From: Arthrobotrys musiformis
Taxonomy: Eukaryota > Ascomycota > Orbiliomycetes > Orbiliales > Orbiliaceae
DNA: 64,000 nucleotides
Assembly: GCA_036971715.1 (NCBI GenBank)
Contig: JAVHJL010000004.1
Coordinates: 186,001-250,000, forward strand
Direction: 5' to 3'
Shown here: positions 48,600 to 60,600 of the stretch, piece by piece
Layout of the letters: each line of letters begins with the position of its first letter
Numbering within the stretch: position 1 is the first letter of the stretch
Notes under the pieces: model-generated
Database searches by the model: none
Seen by the model: only the letters and a program-made list of their open reading frames with translations
Told to the model about the DNA's origin: nothing
Made by a program: the position numbers and the translations under genes

Positions 48600-50559
48600 A
48601 TGGCGGCTGCCGTCCCCATCATAATCGGCGTCGCCGACGTAATTAATCGATCGACAAGGGTTGAGGATGCGAAGGAACCAGCAGATTTGATGCATCAGGC
48701 TATTTTGGACGCCCTTGAAGATACCAGCTCGCCAAAGTCTGAACTGCTGAAAGCGAATATTGATAGTATCGATACAGTAAATACCTGGACATGGCCTTAT
48801 CCCGACCTCCCTGGCCTTCTTGCACAGAGGCTTGGCGTAAATTTGGTGCACAAGCATATGAGTCCTCATGGTGGGAATCAACCAGGGCTTCTATTCGATG
48901 AGGCTGCAAGACGGATCTCGAAAGGGCAGACTAAAGTTGCCGTTGTAACTGGTGGTGAAGCTCTTGCTTCTTGTAAGACCTATCTTTGAGGCTTCGATCG
49001 AGGCTTCGTCTCCATATTTAACGTTGTTATTGAGATCGATATCAACACTAATTTCAAAAAATAGTGGGAGCGTGCGCCGCGGCAGGTAAACTTCCACCGC
49101 CGGGATGGTCACCGTCCGCCTCAGAGGTTTCTGGAGTTCTTTCGCCGACAACAAGAGACTTGGGGAGCGGTATGCCTTTGAAACCACTTATCATATTAAG
49201 TCATGATTTAATATTAATTTCGACTTAATCTACGGGTAGATCTTGGCGGCCTGCACGACATTGGTGCCCCTATCCATATTTACCCTCTCTATGAGAATGG
49301 ATATCGTGCATACCGAAAGCAATCCATTAGTGATAACCACCATGAATCTGCAAAGATTTATGGGGATTTCGCCAAAATTGCGGAGATGCACCCGTATGCG
49401 TGGAACTTTGGGAAGAGAGTCAGCGAAGAAACAATCGCAACTGTCGGAGGAAAGAACAGAATGATCTGTTTCCCATGTAACCGCTCAAATCATTCAATAC
49501 TGGAAAGGCGTCCCTTTGCATGCTGATCAAAGAAATAGATCCTCTCTTAATGAACGCTTTCAACAATGTCAACCTGGCTGGAGCTGTGATCCTTACTTCG
49601 ACAGAATTTGCAGAAGAACTTGGTGTGCCAAAAAGCAAATGGATATACGCCCTTGGCGGTGCAGGAACCCAGGACAGTACATACTGTACGTTTACAAACT
49701 TCCTTGGCCCTATTTGTGACTTGTCCCTTGAGATTGGTGCTAAACCCGCCCGAAACTGAAGTCTGGTTGAGGCCAAACTATTATTCCTCCCCAGCGATAA
49801 CGCAATCTCTCGATGCTGCACTCCGGGTGAGCAATCTTTCTACAGCAGATATCGATATTTATGATCTCTATAGTTGCTTCCCGATTGTTCCCAAGATTGC
49901 GGGGCACCACCTGGGCCTGGACGTGGTTAATCCCTCTAAGCCGATAACGGTGCTAGGAGGGCTCACGTCATTTGGAGGTGCAGGTAACAACTATTCAATG
50001 CACGCGATAACGGAAATGACACGGAAATTACGCTCTGGAAGAGGCTCAACAGGCTTGGTACTTGCAAATGGAGGGTCTGCAACGTATGAACACGCTATAT
50101 GTATCTCTGTCCGCCCAAGGACTTCAGGACTGCCCTATCCGGATTCTGCACCGCTCCCAATGTTCACCGAAGTAACCGCACCACGTATCGATGAAAGCCC
50201 TGAGGGAGAAGCAATAATTGAGGTTGGTACCATTTCCACGAATAGCGAAGCGTGGAAATCACACGCTCAGTTCGAAGACTATGAACTAACGCAAAGGTAA
50301 TTTTCTCTCAAAGACATATACCGTATCGTTCCATCGTTCTGGAAAACCAGAATTGGCATATATCGTGGGAAGGCTCACGAAGAGCGATCACCGTTTTGTC
50401 GCAAATCATGGAGACGAGCAAACCCTAAGCTATCTTTGCAGCACCTCCGACGAGCCTATTGGAAAAGTTGGATGGGTATTTTGTGACAAAGCTGGCGCAA
50501 AGGGGGAAATGGGGAGATGCTACTTCACTTTGCAAAAGAAAGATTCATCAAAGCTATAG
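48600..50559 (+). CDS. Thiolase-like (acetyl-CoA acetyltransferase / SCPx type) protein with PTS1 SKL
   Basis: Six exons, 522 aa: 48600-48972, 49065-49169, 49240-49476, 49539-49685, 49762-50222, 50314-50559. Family landmarks: IIIGVADVINRS, GGNQPGLLFDEAARRI, AVVTGGEALAS, NAFNNVNLAGAVILT, DIYDLYSCFPI, VLGGLTSFGGAGNNYSMHAI, LANGGSATYEHA, then the C-terminal beta domain TYTVSFHRSGKPELAYIVG. Length and order fit the thiolase-like type-1 proteins annotated as acetyl-CoA acetyltransferase. Positions that hold the two catalytic cysteines and the GHP histidine in true thiolases carry other residues, so C-C bond chemistry is uncertain. The protein ends DSSKL, a canonical peroxisomal PTS1. The last intron uses a GTTGGT donor; without it the frame appears broken at 50297. 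Confidence 0.87.
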
Positions 50560-50968
50560 CCCATATTCTATATATGATGTATTAGGTACTTTTTGTACTG
50601 ATTTCTAACTTGCCTGACCCGTTCAAAACTATGGAATATATTAGGGCCGGGTATATACAAAGACTTATTATTTGACTGTTACCACGCCATAATCCTAGCC
50701 TCGAGACTAGCCATAATCTTTCAACTGTTTATCCTCTGAACGAGATTTTGAATTCATAAATCGCTCTCTATTTAACATAGGTTCACGCATATACAAGGGT
50801 TGCAAGCCCTCGAGTTTTACAGGATCGTGCTGGAAAATCCGCCGGTGAACCAAACCTACCCTTAGACTCAATGCAAAGGTAGCGGGTAAACCCGTGCAAA
50901 GAAAATCGGATATACAAACGCAGGAGAACCCCATGCTTACTCGTAGCGCGGCCGAGATGGCTCCATTA
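50560..50968. other. Intergenic between convergent genes
   Basis: 409 bases; nothing recognisable apart from a palindromic GCCTCGAGACTAGCC near 50699. Confidence 0.5.
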
Positions 50969-52315
50969 TTAATAACAAACTTCCCAGACCCAATCGCTCA
51001 CCGGGTTCAGGGCCACGTGCATATGATCGATCTTGGTGTCTTTCCCCCATTCCCTCATATACCAAAACCCCTTTTCCTGATACTGTGCCAACAACTCCCT
51101 TTCCTTAGTGACAATTTGACTAATATTTAATGGTTTTTGGAAACCGTTATCCATATCCCAGTCTCCGTCGTAATCAACTCCCGTTAGCCACTTTTCATGT
51201 GAATTTCTTCCATTCCAACGTTCATTTTGCTCCAGAGCTGTGTCCTCATACCAATGGTGAGGAGATTCAATTTTCCCCATTACGGCCAGAAGAAAAGTCC
51301 CGAGATCCCAGGGGCGATAGTACTGGAGACCTTGGGAGAAAGCTACCCGGGCGTTGGGAGAGCTGAGGGCCCGATTAAAAAGGGTTGGTAGGAGGGGCCC
51401 GCTGGGGAAAGGGAGCGGGAGCGTTGGCGTTACGGGCTGAGCAGCGTTAGCGGTAGAAAAGCGGCCACCGATCCTGAGGCAAAATTCATTTCTTAGCGGC
51501 TCTGAATCAAATTCGACAACTATGCTGGGGACGTCGTGCCGAGTATGAAATGTGGTGTTGGTGTAGATTGCAATTGGATCGTTAAGAAATGATAGATTGG
51601 CGAGCTTGAATCGCCGGGGTGGAGCGTGTGGGTGCTCCGGGAAGTATGTTGACATGAGTTCCACAGAACTCCGGGTGCCTGGGATCTGACGGAAAGCGAA
51701 GTTTCCGTCTTGAAGCAGGCGGTGGATGAGGATTTTGGGCCGTTCAGATGGTGTTTGGGCTATTTTGGGGGTCGTTTGGGCTAACTTCTTTGATCCTGTG
51801 CGCAATCGCTTAGCGCGTGGAGGCTCCTCCTTTTCTGTCCCCTCGATCCCAGTGAAGGGCGAATCATCAATGGTCGTATAACGAAAACCGGCACAGTCCC
51901 TTCGAATGATGGTGCGCCACGTCGTGCAAACACGTTCGCATACGATTTGGTCCATGAAAGACACGTTTTTTAGAATCTCAACGTGCATTTCCGCAGGCAA
52001 GCATGTAATGTCTGTCTTCTTTCCTGGGATTTTGCGAAACCACTGCCCAGGAGGGGCTTTCGCTACGATGTCTTTCTCAAGCTCGGCAAGTGTTTGCATG
52101 GGCTCTTGGAGGAAGGGAAACTCTTCGAGAGGTCTCGCCTCGAATTCGAGCAAGATTCTCTGATTGTGGTCCAGTGGATCTGGAGACGTGGTGGATTCTT
52201 GGATTGGTGTCGACGAGCCGTGCGCGATGGCCCTTGGGGAGTATATTGAGCTTTCAAGCCCAGGGTACTTCTTCGTAGCCTTCCGCTTCCTATTCCCATC
52301 TGGATTGGTGTCCAT
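50969..52315 (-). CDS. F-box domain protein with N-terminal extension
   Basis: 448 aa from ATG 52315; the frame is open further upstream, but only from a GTG. A ~110-residue polar N-terminal extension (RKRKATKKYP basic patch, then Ser/Pro-rich) precedes the F-box: ITCLPAEMHVEILKNVSFMD, then CERVCTTWRTII. Next come FRYTTIDDSPF, an insert with basic RAKRLRTGSKK, IHRLLQDGNFAF, LSFLNDPIAIY and a C-terminal part ending in a tryptophan-rich tail (DWVWEVCY). The RY, HRLL and FLND blocks place it with the other local paralogues. The basic patches could direct it to the nucleus. Confidence 0.8.
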   Translation of the reverse strand: MDTNPDGNRKRKATKKYPGLESSIYSPRAIAHGSSTPIQESTTSPDPLDHNQRILLEFEARPLEEFPFLQEPMQTLAELEKDIVAKAPPGQWFRKIPGKKTDITCLPAEMHVEILKNVSFMDQIVCERVCTTWRTIIRRDCAGFRYTTIDDSPFTGIEGTEKEEPPRAKRLRTGSKKLAQTTPKIAQTPSERPKILIHRLLQDGNFAFRQIPGTRSSVELMSTYFPEHPHAPPRRFKLANLSFLNDPIAIYTNTTFHTRHDVPSIVVEFDSEPLRNEFCLRIGGRFSTANAAQPVTPTLPLPFPSGPLLPTLFNRALSSPNARVAFSQGLQYYRPWDLGTFLLAVMGKIESPHHWYEDTALEQNERWNGRNSHEKWLTGVDYDGDWDMDNGFQKPLNISQIVTKERELLAQYQEKGFWYMREWGKDTKIDHMHVALNPVSDWVWEVCY

Positions 52316-55300
52316 AGCGACATATGCTATCGATCCGTGCAGTATAGCAGACACAGATTTGGGTGCAATGCACTTCGGGGGCCTGAAGGATCCATCTGCC
52401 TGTTAGCAAACGCCAGATGCTATGGAGATTCCACGCCAATTGGTAATCTGCGTAGTGCACCAAGAATTGAACAGCAATACATACTATTTAGAATGGTAAA
52501 TTCAAAAATACAGTCCTGCTACACCTGGAAGGTAGGCTCGGGTCGCTTTCTCAAAACCTGGTCCAGATAGCAGTTATGATGGTTCGCTCGTTGATCATTG
52601 ATCCGTGATCTAAGGGCTGTCAAGACTGTTTGGAGACGTGTGTAGAGCTGTGACTAATGTTGCTGGTGTTTTGGTGCTCAGCTCAGATTATATCAGGACA
52701 AAGAAATTGTCAGAACGGAAGAGATGAGTCCTGGGAGTCGACGTTTCAGGGAAGCTTCGGGTAGCTGCAGTTGGTTGCCCTTTCTTGGAGGGCTGTTGCC
52801 TTGTGTAACATGGAGTTTTGTGTTGTTGCTGTTGTTGATGTCTGTGAGATCCTGAAACAACACAAAAATCGACATGCCAATAGGCGTCTGGCTAGCTTGT
52901 ATTGGTCTCATGGTGTTTCAGCCCATTTGAACTGCACCATGCTCTAAAAAATATCCTTACATTACAAGAGTGTGCTTATATGTTTGTGTACGTATTACTT
53001 GTTCGATAAAATATTTATAAATGAGAGTAAGAATGATACAAAATTGGCCTAGAAGCGAGGTCTTTAGAGATCTTTCGGCCGCCGAATAACAATTTTCCGA
53101 TTAACTACAATTCCGAAAGTACGTAAGTTGATATAATGATCGATAAGCCATCGGTATCGAAATACCATTTAATAGCAGACGTCAACAATCTAGACATCTT
53201 TTGTGGGTCTGGCTTTAATTAAGTCCGAGTGAATAGAATTATATTAGCTCGCGTTCAATGGTCGATAGCCAATCCCGTGGACCATCTAGGGGGCGGATTT
53301 CGCAAGGGAATAAAAAATTAGAATGCAAGTACCTTACTAGCTACCCTAGTTGACCCTCTGATCTCGTAATCCCTGGCTCTAGCAAGTCTCCCCTCCGTGG
53401 TGCTGCGCTTCATTATATTATTGAAGATATGGATATCTCTAGCTTTGCTGTTACAGCCAGCGAAACCAGCAAAATGCATGGTATTATAACTTATCCCGAT
53501 GGAGTAGCACCTGTCTCGTAACCAGAGCTGGTAGAAGAGATATACTAGAATCTTAGTCGGACGTATGTAACATTTATAATAATATACATATAAGGGGCAG
53601 ACATGACCGAGATATCTTTAATATTTCTGTTTATACTAGGGACTCCCATGACTGGGGTGGCCCAGCCCAGCGGAATAACCAACCAAAAAGGACAACTACC
53701 GAGTTGGCCGGTTCGGTTACCCTAGTCAGCTGGACGGCCCGTATTTCGCTATCTTAGCTCACCCGAGGCACAATGTAACATCGATGTCTAGGCGCGCAGG
53801 CGCGGCGCAGCCAACACCAGGTTCTCAGCCAAAGCGCTCGCGATACCCGTTTTAATTTAATATCAAAGTGCATTTCCCATGCACCCATGTATGCAGATGT
53901 AGGATTGATGGCGTGGAATTCTGGAATGCCGATGTGTTAGGTTTGCCTAAATACCTTCACATTTCCTGTAGTTACGGACTTGGCCGTTGCACGAGCTATA
54001 AATCGATCGATCTACTGGTTACAACTCGGATCCCCGCCTTGGCTCCCAACGATATTTCTACATGCCGGTAATACGAGGCCTTTTTGGCCCAAGACTGTTG
54101 TTTCAAGATAATAAGATAAAAATCACGGATTAGTTGTCTAGGCCACGGTAAAATTGCGGGTAAGGTACTACTTTTTAGGTATCAAATTTGGAGCTACCGA
54201 TCTACCCTTGGAGCTCTGACGTTCAAGACATAATACTGTAAGCAACTTTACTTCCCCCGTGTTTAATAACCCAATGCAAGGGGGTTGCCTAGGCATACAG
54301 GCCAACTTTTGTATAACTATGCAGAAATTCAATCAGGTTCGAACGAGAACTCTAGGTACATACATAGGTATGTACTATATGTTCGATATCGATCAACAGA
54401 GATCCAAGGTCAGGCCAAGCACGCCGTCCGGCCCTGATATATACTACACTAAAGCTAGCCTCAGTAAATATTGCGAATAAAACACATCAATAATCCTGCT
54501 GAACGAGACCATCCCGGTCGTTTGTCGCCTCTTAAAAATGCGGGTAAATTTATGAAAACCAAGTTTGCCGAAGAAAGCAGGCGCGATGTTTGAATGTCGA
54601 AAATTTTGCATTCTGAGGTAAAACATGAGCTAATTCCCAAGGCGCCAATCTCGACGGTCCACGCGGGACGAGTCCTGTTCTAGAATCCTTAGTGATGCAC
54701 TGGTGGACCGTCCATAGCTAACGCATTGATATAATGTGTTGTAGACGTGCATGTGTGGTATTTATTTTTTCGGAAACACACCCAGCGCTCGACCCTCTTG
54801 GTTACGAGATCGAGGCTGCTCGACCCTTCCTGGCGATCTACGAAAATCAACCGACTTGTCTGTGGCCAAAGGCGATCAATAGCCCATTTCAATTTGTTTA
54901 TTGGCTACGGAGTCCCGCGCGAGTTGCCCAGGCTACGGCTCCGGCCGTTTATCGTAACGAGACGACAGTTTACCAATTGGTCTATTATCATCGTCTCGAT
55001 ATCGCCCTGGCACGGTACCGTTTTAAAGGTTCCCAAGGTATTGAGTCCATTCGCCAGCGGTTCGTTCCTTTCTTATAATATGCGTACTAAGCCAATTTTG
55101 ACAGCTGGCTCGATTCCAGTATCGGGAATCGATACGGAACCTGGCCACCGACGGGTGGTTTTACTCTGGCGTATGCCTTGGCCCGGCCTGTTTAGGATGT
55201 TATATTGATATTGCTCGACGCGAATATTGGCCGCCGCTTATGGACGACCAGATCGGGTTTCGAACGTTTCTTCCAGCAAACAGGGCCAGTGCCAGCGTGC

Positions 55301-56071
55301 AAAATGCAACAATTGACTGCATCCAAGAAGCATGGCACTGCACAATATTTACCTATTGAACTCAAAATCATTGTGCATTAAAACTAACTGGTCTCGTTCC
55401 CAGCCTCACCCAGAAACTAACCATACTTGCGATACTTGCGATTGAGCTAGGCTTCTCCGCAATGCAACTTATTTGACGGTGAATTCCTAATTTTATCAAC
55501 GGAAAACTCCGAATCATCAATCGCCGATACCTAAGATTTTGGTGTCGTTTCATTGTTGTTGGAACCAACCCGACCCAGCTGGCCGTTTTGCACACAGTTG
55601 GCTCGAATTCCACAAAACGGGCCAGTGGTCGGGCTAGAGCACACACGACGCAATGCAGGGATCGGTCAGCCGAGCCGACAGCCCTTCAGGTCTATCATAC
55701 GATTATAAATCCCCAAATCGATAGACCGAAACCCGTGTTCAAATAAGGGGAGAATCGACCACAGATATTAATATATTTAGGACCCTGTTTATTCAATCAT
55801 ACGAGTGAAGAATATAGATGTTTAAATTCGCTCAGGATGTAGATGTATATATGTATATATAAGGATATGTGTAGGTTCGGCCGTGTTAAAGCTTGCAAAT
55901 CAATATTTGGAGTAAGTACAGCTCGCAGATCATTTAGCGTATACGCCTAGGCGCATACGGGTATTTAGCGAATCCCTCCTATGGTACCATGGTAAAAATT
56001 TCCAATCTAGTCGCAATTTTCGAGACTAATTGCAACGAATGTATATCTCTATATATGGCAGGTGTGCAACA
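52316..56071. other. Gene-poor spacer, 3.8 kb
   Basis: The longest run within the right half without a credible gene. AT-rich in the centre (52960-53360 and 53560-53620). Overlapping frames at 54734-55208 have no family signature. No transposase, reverse transcriptase or terminal repeats seen. Confidence 0.5.
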
Positions 56072-57127
56072 TCATCTGCTCTGGCCTAAAGCACAAGATG
56101 ATTCCTCCACCCAGTTTACCCCTTGGTATATCTCCAACTCAATCCTGCCCCCAGTTTGAAAGTCGAAGAACCCATGTGGTATGTACTTCATATACTCTTG
56201 TATCCTAATGCCATCGAATTTGACAAAGAATACATCACCTCCTTCCCTCAGATCCATCTCTAACCTCTTGATCGTAGCAACCGACTGTGCGATAGCACCA
56301 ACAAGTTGACGAAGTCTGATTGGCCTATCCGGCTCGAAATCTAGTTCTGACAGCCGCCGCAGATACTTTTCAGTCCTCGTCCGTGGATTGTACGGACTCG
56401 TCCTTCTCGCCGACTTAAAACTTTCGAACCCGCGACCGTATATAATTTCCGTGTCACACATTGGAGTATTGAATATTCGCTCATCCCAATGCCATTTTGA
56501 GTTTAACTGGATTGCGAAGCGACCTCTTTCGCTGAAGAAACTCTCTTCCTTCTCGTCATCACTATCGATCGAGTCCTCAGAGTTGGTTTCTTGCTCTATA
56601 GATGGCTCGGGTAGCAAGAGGCTGCCTTTGCGTCCCCCTAGGGAGTTTGGATGTAAATAGAGGTCCTTATTTCCAACTAGGAAGAACCCCTGCGGTATCG
56701 AATCTCGATGTATGGAGGAACATTGAGGATCGGGGCCAATGGCGAGAAAAAAGCCTATGGAGTGCTCTGCTTCATGCATGAACCTATGAAGGAGGACGGT
56801 TGGAGTACGGTTGAGAACAACGTCTTGCGATACGATTCCAACACTGCCCTCCTCTTCGCCCTCACTTGTCGATATACTAACGGTTATTTCCGCAGAAGCT
56901 ATGCTAAAGTCGCGAAGTAGACGTGTGTCGTGTCGGCTCTTGAATTTCTTCATGTTCGTGGGCTCTGGAAGCTGTTGGTTGGATATATATCGCCTACTCT
57001 GGGCTTTTGACCTGGCTAGGTATTCTTTCCATCGGTGGCAAACTTGCGAGCAGGTCAGAGTTTCGGTCCAGTCGACCTCGTCGAGTACCTTAAACTCGAT
57101 TTCTAGAGGAAGGCTCTCGTAGCCCAT
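56072..57127 (-). CDS. F-box domain protein
   Basis: Single exon, 351 aa, ATG 57127. F-box: YESLPLEIEFKVLDEVDW, then CSQVCHRWKEYL, then RRYISNQ. The middle part has LLHRFMHEAEHSIGFFLA, an acidic serine-rich insert (EDSIDSDDEKEES) and FNTP, and the C-terminal helix is RLRQLVGAIAQSV, followed by a strand-rich end. The block order matches the other RY/HRLL-type F-box genes of the window. Substrate unknown. Confidence 0.8.
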   Translation of the reverse strand: MGYESLPLEIEFKVLDEVDWTETLTCSQVCHRWKEYLARSKAQSRRYISNQQLPEPTNMKKFKSRHDTRLLRDFSIASAEITVSISTSEGEEEGSVGIVSQDVVLNRTPTVLLHRFMHEAEHSIGFFLAIGPDPQCSSIHRDSIPQGFFLVGNKDLYLHPNSLGGRKGSLLLPEPSIEQETNSEDSIDSDDEKEESFFSERGRFAIQLNSKWHWDERIFNTPMCDTEIIYGRGFESFKSARRTSPYNPRTRTEKYLRRLSELDFEPDRPIRLRQLVGAIAQSVATIKRLEMDLREGGDVFFVKFDGIRIQEYMKYIPHGFFDFQTGGRIELEIYQGVNWVEESSCALGQSR

Positions 57128-58705
57128 TTTAATGGCAAGGAAATTCGGGTTTTTTTGGGTCTTTGGGGTTGAACAGTCCCGACTACCTGGTTTTTGGGTG
57201 GGATCCTTTTCGTGACGAAAAAAAAAAAGCTTGAACTGATGATAAATTAAATTGCGGGAGCCACAGCAGCTTTAAAACATCATTATTTCGGGCGGGTAGC
57301 TGTTCTTCGTCGGTAAGGAACGTTCGCGGCACAGATGTACCCCTTCCGTCAGTGCAGTGTTGTGGCAGCCAATCGGATTCCGAATGCAATCAGGTCGTGT
57401 AACCACCTTCACGATTTGAAGCTCGAAGTCCCATTTGCTTGCGAGGCGCAGGAATTTAGTAGAGATTCCGGGAAAGGCTCAGAGATGCTATTGCCTTCTT
57501 CTTTTTTTTGTTCATACCTTGCAGCCTCCTTGGTATTTATTTTTTCCCTTGCTGTGCATTCCTGAGTGGTCTGCACGAAAGAGAAAGTAGCGACACTGCA
57601 TAACTAGAAACTGTTGAAAGAAAGCGGGAAATCGGTGTACTCGAGACACAACAGGCGATAAGTAATGGATGTGCTGGAAAGTAAAATCAAGAAAATTCAA
57701 ACAGCTTAAACTCGACAGAATGACATAAAGGCGAATAAGAATGCTTCTGTTTCTTGTCTTTCAAGTCTAATTTAGGCCAATCCATCCCCAACACACACGG
57801 CTCGTGATCTGTTTGTTGGAATTGTTGGTATGCACCTGGAGCCAACGGCATTGGAACATTTCAACGTCACAAGATGAAAATTGCAAAAATAAAGATGCAG
57901 GTCTCGCGCACAGACAAGGATAGAAACGAGAGTGTTTTGCTTCCCTTGATCGCCTTTGCTTGGTGATATCAGTGGCAGGATCCCTATCTTGGCAATCCAA
58001 TGAGGTCCTGAGCAAGGCCAGGGCTCCCAAAGTTGAGAGGGCATGCGCACGAGACCCCTGTCCCGGCACTCTTAGCGCTTAAGATTTGACCTCATAAGGA
58101 TGGATTCGGCTTTCTCCCCTCGTATATCAGAAAGGTTTCTGCATCATGCAGGTTGCTCAGAAACCGTAGAATTTGAACCAGGTTTGGAATTATGTAGAGT
58201 ATCCCGAAAGGGACAACAGAAAGCAAGGAACTAGGTACATACAATTATAATTAAGGAGGTTTTGGACAAAGGTGACAATCGACAATCAACCTGCATAATA
58301 CAGTTGCAAAGATTCAAAGGAGGCTAACGTCAGCGAACAAGAAGACGTGTGAACATCAATATTGCCAACGCGAAAAATACAACAAAGGGGGTGCCCTTCC
58401 GCTAGAGAATATGGTTTCAATTAGGTTAGAATGGAGTTTATCTTATCATCGGGCAGATCTATAGATATATACCATGCAAGAGCCTGGCCCGACGGTTAAC
58501 TATTTGTGATAAAATTTGTAATAATTTGACAATAATGATTATAATGATCTCGCTGGCTATGGATACATCTATGTTGAATTCTAATGATGCTATACAATTC
58601 CCCAACCTTTTCTAACCTTATCCTACCCATCCCAATCCTCTGATGCTATGGCTTAATTGGTCTCGAAATATTCCTTCCCATACCAATTTCACTGCCAATT
58701 GTGCT
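57128..58705. other. Intergenic, 1.6 kb
   Basis: Only short frames (57335-58069) without signatures. A poly-A run lies at 57219-57229. Nothing else seen. Confidence 0.5.
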
Positions 58706-60600
58706 CTACCAGAACCGATACCCCTGAGACTCGTCCCAAAACCTACCTTCCCAGTACATACCATCATACAGCCATGGCAGTCGTTCTTCCATCTCTTTGA
58801 AGCCGAGTGGTTCTGCCACACCATAAGGTAACTCGCTATTATCCTCTCTTTCAACCGAATATGCCAACGGTAAAAACTCCGTTCGGTCACCCTGCACGCC
58901 CTCAAACCTTCTCGTGTGGCAGTGGTCGCGGAAATAATTTATTTTACTAAACACCAAGACCTTCAATGAAGGCAGAAAGTGAGGCTGGGTTATTTTGGCG
59001 AATTGTTGGGCTTTTGTTTGCAAGAAGAGGACCCTAGTTGGGACCTTTAAAATGTTATCGAGATCGTCGAGGTCATCCTCATCATCTTCCTCGTCGGAAT
59101 CGTAATCTCCGGGGTTGTATTTGGGTTCTCTAAGAACGTGCACAAGTTCGAGGCTCTTGGATGATATGTACCATTTCTACCGCGGTCCCGAGGAACGAGT
59201 CAGCATTGGTTATATTCATGAACGTTTTAAACGTGTTCAAAAGCGAGGGGTCTTACCACCGGCCAGCTGACAGGTATCTCGAGGATCTTCAAAGCAGTCA
59301 ATTCGGAAAGAATCTTTGTCTCCCTCTGTGCGTGCTGATCTCTGCTCAGGAAACCTTCCATATCATCCATCCCAAACCAATCACTACAGCAGATTCTAAG
59401 TCTTGTCAGAGTGTCTTTCGCCCTGAAAAAACAATGGCTTGTAGGATCGAATTCCGGAATTTGCGGGAGATTGCAGCACCGGAACTCTTCCAATCTCTCA
59501 CATCCTGCGAGCATGCTCTGAAGGTTATTGTTTCTGGAAATATAGCGTGGCGTTTGGTCTGTTATGGATTCGTCGAAGAATATGATTCCCAAACAAAAGG
59601 ACAAGCGCCTAACCGTCGTCAATTCCAAGCTTCGGGACCAGAACAAATCGTCTCTATTACAGGCTTCACGATCGCCATCGCCTCGGTCTACAACTTCGGC
59701 TCTGAACAAAGTCAGACCGTTTCCGACCCTCTTCCCGGGGTTTGCTTCGGCCCAGTATCCCAATGGTATATCATTTCCAAGCAAAGACAATTCGCGAAGA
59801 GACTTCATTCCGAATATGGTATCAACCAGGTTGATCCCATCGGTCCACAGAGGTGGATTCTTGATGGGGCGGTGATCCGGCTCCCGAAATTTGATGTCGA
59901 GGCTACGGAGATTATTAAGCTTCGACAGCAATTTATATAAAGTTGTTACATCAGCGTCTCTGTCGGAAATATCCAGCATCTGGAGAGATAGTGTCCGCAA
60001 GTTGTAATGGTTCGCGCCAAGATAGTCGAAGTACTCTACGTAGGCGGCGCATGGTGGCGGGACGTCTAATCTGAGGGCTCGTAGATTTCTATTGTGGATA
60101 AGGAATGGGAGGACATCGGGGCCCGACTCGAGAGCTGAACAGAGAGATAGGGAGTGTAATTGGTTTTCTTTTAGCTTCGGCTGGACTTCCTTATTGATAT
60201 AGTCAATTGTAGCCGAGCTGATTCCCCTTCCGGCATCGGGGTGGATGATTTGGAGATTCCGGACATGTTTGAGGTGAGGATTGGGACGCTCGGCACTGAA
60301 CAGATTCTCTTTTTGGTAAGGGTCAATTCCCTGTCTGGGGTGTGGTTTCAAGCGAATTGTGGAATATAATATTGGGATGACAATAGAGCTGAACGCTTTC
60401 GATATGAGGCAGACCTCTTTTAAATCTGTGGTACTCAACTGCAGGTTTCCATTTGATATAATGTTATTATATGTCTTGGTTATAATGGTAGCCGGGACGA
60501 TATCGAGATAAACTCAAAGCTATATTTAAGCTTCAGGTAAACATACCTCACTGACAATCAGCGTTTTTATTTCAACGGGTAAATTCGCGAGATAGCCCAT
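58706..60600 (-). CDS. F-box/LRR-like protein, 568 aa
   Basis: Three exons, 60600-60547, 60438-59257 and 59176-58706. The 54-nt first exon codes for YLANLPVEIKTLIVSE, the first F-box helix; the second exon continues LSTTDLKEVCLISKAF. Leucine-rich segments follow (LHSLSLCSAL, LRALRLDVPP, LRTLSLQML, LRSLDIKF, LRELSLLGN), spaced irregularly as in divergent fungal LRRs, which form a curved substrate-binding surface. The last exon has a strongly acidic stretch (SDEEDDEDDLDDLD). It is a different F-box subfamily from the RY/HKLL type, and is followed by a related gene at 61378 in the same orientation. Confidence 0.85.

Noticed and set aside
50281..50372. Apparent frameshift in the thiolase-like gene
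   Set aside because: A 91-nt intron, 50223-50313, with GTTGGT donor joins AIIE to TYTVSFHRSGK in frame, as in the family; the gene is intact.
54734..55208. Overlapping plus-strand frames in the right-hand spacer
   Set aside because: Composition and lack of any motif suggest chance frames.
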